From Anthoceros angustus (Eukaryota; Streptophyta; Anthocerotopsida; Anthocerotales; Anthocerotaceae), in assembly GCA_010909165.1 (NCBI GenBank), contig MU008198.1:402216-466215 (forward strand): DNA of 64,000 nucleotides. Direction: 5' to 3'. The position numbers and the translations under genes were made by a program. Of this stretch, positions 57,613 to 64,000 are shown one piece after another; positions within the stretch are counted from its first letter, which is position 1; every line of letters starts with the position of its first letter. The notes beneath the pieces are model-generated. The model ran no database searches. It saw only the letters and a list, made by a program, of their open reading frames with translations, and was not told the origin of the DNA.

Positions 57613-58194
57613 GCTTGCGCAAGTCAGCAGTGCACGCTATCCAGACTCAGCCTGGCCCAATGGCAGCGATCTGAAACGCGGAGACGCGACTTTGTTGTCG
57701 GCAGGCTTGCATCGCTCCCGCCCTCCTGCCAGGCTTCAATGATTCACACCTTCGTCTACATGGGCAAGCGGACGACCTTTGCTTATCCGATTCCACCTGC
57801 AACAGCGAGCCAGTCCTGCAACAGATAGTTTTAAGCAGATTCATGTGTGTACGAGTGCCGAGGATTGTCATTGCAAGATTAGGCACAGGAAGAAAGGATT
57901 CTTCCGTCACCTCATCTGTTAGAGGATGCAAGATAATATAGCTGTAACATACTTGGCGTTGCTGGTGACATGAGTCTGATATCTTACATCCTCTGTAGTG
58001 CGTGGTGAGGAAGGAAGGCAGGCCTGGGGCAAAACTGGAGAAAAGCTTTGATCTGAGGTGGTGGGAGATCTCGCACCATCCTTCCTACAGTACACCATGG
58101 TTCCACACTCAACACGAACATTGGTGTGAAGTGGTGGTGCATAAAATGGGAATTCACAGGCTTGACATCAAGGAGGGCCAGACTGAGTGCATCT

Positions 58195-59101
58195 TCATCG
58201 CTGAAAGGGGGGGCTCGGCGTTGGAGAAGTCGGAGGCTTCAGGTCCGGGAATCTGCACAAGACAGTAACCACGAAGCCACATCAACACCTCGCAAGCACA
58301 CATCCAGACAATGCTTGAAACAACGGGAGTCAGAGAGGAGATTAGTACACACCCTGTATAGGGAGATTGAGGTGTAGGAGGTATGTATAACCGTGCTGCC
58401 ACTTTTTTCTTCGCTACGACAGAAGCCGGTGCGGGACCCTTGGGTGGAGAGCTCGGTGTGGGAGAGCTAGGGGGCTTGAGGTCAGGATACCTGCAAGGTG
58501 ACAACCACGGCAGGTGAGCCAAAGTCACAACACCATATCGAGCTTTGGGATCCAATTCAAGCAAGATGTACCTCAAAGATGCCGCGAAGCTGCATAATGC
58601 AAGCATAAACAGAAGCACGGGGTGGAATCCGTAAGAAGCAGACCTTGCAAAGGGAGATTGTGGCCTGGCAAATGCAGCCTTAGGTTGGTCCGCCACGGCT
58701 GCTGGCTTCTCAAGAACAGGAACCGGCTGCACCTTCGGTGGTGGCGGCTTCCTTTCACGGAGAACTGAAGGATCGTATCTAGGCACAAACGATGTGAGGC
58801 AGACTGGCCCGTTGGTGGATTCATACTCCAGCAGGTCGAACCAGAACAACTCGTTCGGATCCGAGCTATGGTCCACGGCCGCATTCACAACAGCACCAGC
58901 AGCTGATTGCGTCGCCTCCGCATGCGGCACCAGGTTCAATCCAGGTTTGTCCAGCCCCCTGACCAGCGCCATCACGGGGAGCCTGGCAGCCGGCCATCTG
59001 CATCCTCCACCATTCACTCTGCTCCTGGCAACAACGCCGGACGCGCAGGGGCAGGCTGCGGAGTAGGAAACGGCGAGCGGGGCCGAGCAAGCCATCTCCA
59101 T
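58195..59101 (-). CDS. Putative plastid single-span membrane protein with Pro-rich tail
   Basis: Exons 59101-58572, 58490-58353 and 58252-58195, in phase, give 241 residues. The N-terminus MEMACSAPLAVSYSAACPC is a transit-like leader close to that of the downstream RRM gene. FWFDLLEYE-(S)-TNGPV corresponds to SWFDLKKYEEQHGEV in the RRM protein. A Pro-rich linker (RERKPPPPKVQPVPV) leads to one hydrophobic segment (FHPVLLFMLALCSFAASL). The tail carries YPDLKPPSSPTPS in exon 2 and FPDLKPPTSPTPS in exon 3, so the last two exons are themselves a duplicated motif. Family not recognised. Divergent from PTOX (759 bp between starts). Confidence 0.65.
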
Positions 59102-59860
59102 TCCACGCTCGCCTGGAATTCACCTCACCGGAAGCAAACCCTGCGGAAAAGGAGACGCATCAGATCAGCAGGCCGTCCTGCTGGATTCCTCCAGGCACAA
59201 AGCACGCGTACAACGAATGCGCAAAGAATGCGAAGCATGAATGCGCAAACCAAGCGAGAACCACAGACCACATCATCCAAGAACTCCCATGCCCATGCGA
59301 ACATCATCAGTCTACAGGTCCACATCACCACCAACCTGGGGGAAGGCCAAGGCTCGGATATCACAAGCCTCTGCTCTCAGCTGCTCCCTCCATCACTGCA
59401 TCCAGTGCCGAACATCGCCAGCCGGCTCTCGAGAGATTCTGTGGCAAAAATTTCCTCCCATTTGCGTCCTCATCTCTCTCTTTCTTATCCCTGCCAATAG
59501 CTAACTAACCCGAGGTCAGCAACTGACCCCCGTCGCGGGTTAAATTCAGGTGCATTTTGACCAGCTCCAACAAAATATCCGGTTCACGGAAATCTCCTTC
59601 CGCCTTCTCCTCATAAATAGCTACCAAAGCACGATCTCCTGCAGCCCGAATTTCCAGCTTTTGTTGCTTCCGGTGAGTATTCCCGCTGTAGCGCAGATCG
59701 CATTTTGTCGCAGGATTTTTGTCGTTTCGATTTCCGGGTGCGGGATGAAGGTTTCGGACTCTGATTTTTGTGGGTCTGGGATTTGATGGCGTTTTGAGGA
59801 CAGGCGGCGGTGCATTCTCTGCACTTGGACTCGGAGGGTGCAAGAAAGCTGGTTGGAAAG

Positions 59861-61814
59861 ATGGCTGTTGCTTTGTCCAGGGCGGTGGCATTCGGCATGA
59901 CAGCTACCCACCACAGCAGCAGCCGGACTCCCCGCTGCTTGAGCTCGGATTTCCTGCCCATCTCTACATGCAGACTGTTGAATGATTCATTGATCCCCAC
60001 CCGCCGTGCTCGAATTGGCGACTCAGGCAGGTGGGTTGGAATGTAGTGGAATGGAGAGTAAGGGAATGGAATTGGATGGGATGGCTTGACAGGGAGCCTT
60101 GACAGTAATTTCGTGTGAGAAGCAGACAGTGTTGCAGACGTGAGCAGCGTTTGGCTGCTCCGCAGGTGGTGGGGGCAGACTATTGTTCGGTCAGCTTTGG
60201 TTAGTGATGTAGAAGAAGACAGGAGCACTGAACCGGAAGGTGAATCTGGAGCCACCAGGCAGGGACTGGAGAAATGGATTGTCAAGGGGGAGCAAGCTTT
60301 TAACGTCTTTGCCACTGTACGTTTAAAGCAAGTGGTTATCTTGGGCTCATTCAGAGTTGCAGTACAGTGAATGTGGGATGCTTGTTTTCTAAGGCGATTA
60401 CGTCACTGCACAGGAAGCAGTTATCAAAATTCTGGATGCCTTCTATCAAGACCGAGCGTTTGCAAGATTTTATGTTTTGGAGACAATTGCACGAGTGCCT
60501 TACTTCGGTATGTGTCTCAGACTGGTTGAATCAGTGCAAGAGGTTTCGTCAATTACACATCACAATGTGTGAACTGATAACTGTCCTCCCTGTTCAGCCT
60601 TTGTGTCTGTGCTACATATGTATGAGAGTTTTGGCTGGTGGAGACGGTCGGATTATCTCAAGGTCCACTTCGCTGAGAGTTGGAATGAGCTGCACCACCT
60701 TCTTGTGATGGAGGTTAATGCCTCGACTTCGTGCACAACCTGTGCTGTGATATTTCAAGCGTGCTCTGTTCTAGGGTCTTGCTTGAGCCGGTGAGGTCTG
60801 ACAGTGCACTTGTGTTGTCCAGGCATTGGGTGGAGATAAGAGGTGGGTGGACCGGTTCTTGGCACAGCACGTGGCTGTAGGATATTATTTCATGACAGTT
60901 GTGATGTACCTCTTGAGTCCTAGAATGGCATGTAAGACTTCCTCCCTGTGCCCTTACATCCCTTAGGCTGCCAGCAACTTTCGCAGTTGTGAAATGCACT
61001 TTCTGCCATGGGCCTGCTCTTTCTGACATGGGCCTTTCTTGTTTTAGATCATTTCTCAGAATGTGTTGAGAAGCATGCTTATCACACGTACGATGAATTC
61101 ATCAAGACTCATGGAGGTGATTGTTTTTATATGGATTCATGATGTGAGTCAGATCTTCCTGCTTCAGTGTTGTGGGAGAAGAGTTAAAGGAACTTCCTGC
61201 TCTTCATGTTACGGAGGTGATTGTTCAGTGCTGAAAGGGGTTCATGCCACCTGCAGAAGAGCTGAAGAAACTTCCTGCTCCTGAGGTTGCTGTGCAGTAC
61301 TACACGCAGGGTGACCTTTACATGTTTGGTGAGTTGGCTATCACAACAGCTCTGTGCCTTGCATCACTCAGTTCCCGTCTCAAACTTATGTCAGACACTG
61401 ATTCCAGAAACCTGCCTCTTCACAGATGAATTCCAAACGGATCGTGTCCCTGAGTCACGGCGGCCACGAGTTGGTAAGACACTTTCTCACCATATGATAT
61501 CTTCATGAAGCTCTGAACTTTGTTTACCTCCATCTGTGAGTTGTGTGCCTGATGTCGCAGATAATCTTTATGATGTATTTTACAACATCCGAGAAGATGA
61601 AGCCCAGCATTGCAAGACCATGAATGCTTGCCAAACCCGAGGCAATCTCAGGTCTCCACACAGTCACAGCAGACAGGAGAGTGCTGAAGGAGACAGGACG
61701 ATATCGACGGCTGCCGAGTGTGCTGGGATCTTCGAGTGTGCTGTCACTGCAAGCTCATTTGCGGAACGAGCAGAGAGGGAAGGTGTTCAAATTGGTGTTC
61801 CTATTTCCAAATGA
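59861..61814 (+). CDS. PTOX: Plastid terminal oxidase (PTOX, IMMUTANS)
   Basis: Nine exons: 59861-60030, 60205-60316, 60414-60507, 60598-60713, 60823-60931, 61048-61116, 61257-61328, 61426-61473, 61561-61814, all in phase, giving 347 residues. A plastid leader (MAVALSRAVAFG) precedes the diiron alternative-oxidase fold. The di-iron ligands are all visible: the Glu in VLETIARVPYF, Glu and His in NELHHLLVME, the Glu in FSECVEKHAYHTYDEF, and Glu and His in REDEAQHCKTM. The inserted small exon (DEFQTDRVPESRRPRV) and the Cys-containing tail distinguish PTOX from mitochondrial AOX. It oxidises plastoquinol and reduces oxygen to water in thylakoids, acting in carotenoid desaturation and chlororespiration. 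A degenerate second copy of exon 7 lies in intron 6. Confidence 0.95.
61179..61216 (+). pseudogene. Relic duplicate of PTOX exon 7
   Basis: AAGAG(T)TAAAGGAACTTCC, then TGCTC, is nearly the same as the start of exon 7 at 61257 (78 bp downstream). It is followed by ACGGAG|gtgattgtt, a copy of the exon 6 donor context (TGGAG|gtgattgtt at 61112). It would encode EELKELPAL but lacks the rest of exon 7. Confidence 0.7.
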
Positions 61815-62490
61815 AGCCGCACATATGAACTACTGACAGGGATTAGGTCTATTCCTCTTCATGGCACTGAGAGGGTGGAGAAGGTTTCGCTCATGTCTTA
61901 ATTTTTTCTGGATGGAGACTCTGGTATGAAACATGTAGCCCTTGACTTGAGCACTTGGTGGGTGGGAACTTCGGAAGCGGCCATGAACATGAGATGGTGG
62001 GTGGGAACTTCGGAAGGCGACCATGAATAGGGTCCTTATCTTATGCGTTTTCTTGTCTTTCTATTCTTCTTTAATTACCATAAAATTCATAGGGAAGAGC
62101 TGGATTTCAATTTCAGATTGATAATATTGTTAAATTAAAGATACTCTCTCCTAACTCAGAGGGGTTCAATTTGAGCTTTGGGGTTCTTAGGGGAAAGAGC
62201 TGTTTACATGGAAAGCCGTGCCAAAGCCTATTCATATGTAGACTGCTGGAAATGACCCAAGAATGTAGTTTGTCCCTTGTGCCGGAAAGACTAGGGAATT
62301 GAGCAGGGCGTAGTCTTTAGTAGTGATTTCAAAGTTAGAAACGAGGCCCTGCTATAAGAGGTGGCCTCCTTGTTTGTAAGAGGAAGCCCGGTTCCTCTAT
62401 GAAGCTATGGCCTTTGCTCCTACAAGCCATCTCTTTTGTTCGAAGTCTCATGTAGGTCTATCGGTGAGACAAGATGTCCGGCGTAGGAGT
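61815..62490. other. PTOX 3' region and spacer
   Basis: A 27-bp phrase 'gg(t)gggtgggaacttcggaag' and 'ccatgaa' is repeated at about 61957 and 61998. No gene is supported. Confidence 0.5.
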
Positions 62491-62491
62491 T

Positions 62492-62785
62492 GAGAGGTAT
62501 CAAGGCATTCTTGCAACGCTCCACTGAAGGACCCCTTCCGATAGCCACATCATCGGATGGTTCTGCTTTGAGAGGTATCAGGGCATTCTTGCAACACTCC
62601 ACTGAAGGACCCCTTCCGGTAGCCACATCATCGGATGGTTCTGCTTTGAGAGGTATCAAGGCATTCTTGCAACACTCCACTGAAGGACCCCTTCTGCTTT
62701 GAGAGGTATCAAGGCATTCTTGCAACACTCCACTGAAGCACCCCTTCCGTTAGCCACATCATCGGATGGTTTTGCTTTGATACGC
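62492..62785. repeat. 78-bp tandem repeat, four units
   Basis: Units start at 62492, 62570, 62648 and 62701 with gagaggtatca(a/g)ggcattc. The third unit lacks 25 bp (53 bp long). The repeat is open on both strands as composition shadows. Confidence 0.9.
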
Positions 62786-62799
62786 TCAGACTGGGGATG

Positions 62800-62975
62800 G
62801 CGATAGCGCTAGTCTATACGATGCATGCGTACAACCCTCACAAGAAGTGGATTGCTAGTCTGTATGATGCATGCGTACAACCCTCAGGAAGTGGATTGCC
62901 ATTAGGAAGTGGATTGCTAGTCTGTACGATGCATGCGTACAACCCTCACAGGAAGTGGATTGCCATTAGGCCGTA
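62800..62975. repeat. Direct repeats with cgatgcatgcgtacaaccct
   Basis: Three copies of a phrase with '(c)gatgcatgcgtacaaccct' and 'ggaagtggattgc', at about 62819, 62862 and 62927, in a partly overlapping tandem array. Confidence 0.8.
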
Positions 62976-64000
62976 GCCCAAAGCCAGATTGTTGGGAAGA
63001 AACGGCATTATATGAGCCCTCATGCCTGAGGCAAGCTAGCTGATGGAATCCCTTGGCGAGTGGTAGTACGAAGGAGCCTGTACATTTCCTGACTTGTGTG
63101 TGTGATCCCGTTCTAACATAAGAAGAAGAATTTTATTGAAGTCCACTAAGGACGAATTTCTGTCATGGACTTGGTACTTAACAACTTGTACCATGCTGTG
63201 CCTAAGCTACTTGCACCAAGGGCATCCACTCCCTTCAGGACCCCATCTAACTACCGATCTAAGCGCAAAATGCTTAATCACGACGTTCTTATAAATATGT
63301 GTCCATTTGGCCTAAGCCATTTGGACATGCCTCATACATTATCATGTCATGAATGTGCATTGGTATATCTAACAGGGCCATGGGGTTTGGATTGAATCGT
63401 TTAAGCCATGTTTGGGCTTCTACATTTATTTTTAAATGGAATTTTTCCTTTGGATCTTTGAGCGAACATGCCAACAAAGGGTAGACTCTGCGATATGCAC
63501 AATTTTACAACATCATCTTCACTGCCTTTCAGGCCTCTCGAAATTCCTGCACGGATTACGTGAGCCCATAGTCGGGATGGTGCCTCCAGCCGAGATGGTC
63601 CCCCCGGCCTTATCTTGTGTCTGGTAGCCCGCTTCAGCACAGAAAGCCTATCAACACTTAGAATTTGGTGACCAGGTAGCACCCTCTAGCTACTTGGAGG
63701 AGCCAGATGTTGGTTTCAAAGTTTGAGGAGCATGTTATAGGGCTCTATTGAGGCCCATTTTTGTTGTACATGTGCGTGATGCTACCATGGTGAGGTGAGC
63801 ACTCAAAGAATTAGAGTTGTGTTCCTTCGTATCTTGCACAATGATCCCCAGCCCGCCCCTCTTGTCATGATGGCCTTGAAAATAATGGATGAAGCTTACC
63901 ATATCAGAAAGTTTTCCTAAAGTAATGTGTAAGTAGAGGACATCACAGTGGAATTACTAAAGTTGGGCACAAACGCATTCTATTTTTATTTACTTAGTTA
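62976..64000. other. No gene recognised
   Basis: Short frames on both strands (for example 63682-63401 and 63477-63289 minus) show no known domain, splice support or repeat partner in the window. Confidence 0.4.

Noticed and set aside
1-64000. CRISPR arrays or bacterial operons
   Set aside because: The many short direct repeats are contiguous minisatellites without unique spacers, and the genes have spliceosomal introns.

Overview
This is nuclear DNA from a land plant. Most genes are split by short GT-AG introns (roughly 30-250 bp), and several encode proteins typical of chloroplast-bearing cells: plastid terminal oxidase, a plastid rhodanese, a plastid RRM protein and PPR proteins. Two features point to a seedless plant with swimming sperm. 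One is a PPR protein whose DYW domain ends in GRP and carries the DYW:KP-type replacements, known from hornworts, ferns and non-Selaginella lycophytes. The other is a basal-body coiled-coil protein of the BBOF1 type. Gene density and compact introns fit a hornwort or a compact-intron lycophyte better than a typical fern, but the species cannot be fixed from this window.

Layout. 1-6.6 kb is AT-rich and repetitive. It holds an unrecognised 305-codon reading frame with a six-unit coding minisatellite, two decayed copies of it inside a 1.52-kb tandem duplication, and three decayed fragments of the neighbouring rhodanese gene. 6.9-13.4 kb has two minus-strand genes, a rhodanese (STR14-like) and a U-box protein (PUB62/63-like, 13 coding exons). 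The U-box 5' end and promoter are tandemly duplicated to 16.4 kb. 16.7-20.5 kb has a DYW fragment and a PLS-class PPR-DYW:KP gene with an N-terminal OSB-type PDF motif. 20.5-35.8 kb is gene-poor: an unrecognised minus-strand exon, a small secreted protein, a STIG1-like peptide gene, tRNA-Asp-derived SINE-like copies, and many minisatellites.

35.8-61.8 kb is a gene-dense block: organelle-type glutamine synthetase I (minus), RNA polymerase III subunit RPC3 (minus), BBOF1-like protein (plus), a long coiled-coil protein (minus), PPR5/EMB2453-like PPR (minus), a DnaJ-type zinc-finger protein (plus), a plastid two-RRM protein with a very long acidic N-terminus (minus), a small plastid membrane protein sharing that gene's leader (minus), and plastid terminal oxidase (plus). 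62-64 kb is repeats with no recognised gene.

The genes do not form one pathway, although plastid-targeted products dominate. Three gene pairs are head to head and may share promoters (RPC3/BBOF1, PPR5/zinc finger, small membrane protein/PTOX). The most interesting observations are: a pair of equal-length, phase-incompatible exons in the rhodanese gene that look like mutually exclusive exons duplicating the active-site segment; a relic duplicate exon in PTOX; the PDF-PPR-DYW:KP fusion with five near-identical repeat units; and transit-leader sharing between two adjacent genes.

Exon coordinates were read by eye from splice consensus, reading phase and protein similarity. No alignment, RNA or database search was run, and family names rest on remembered sequence patterns.
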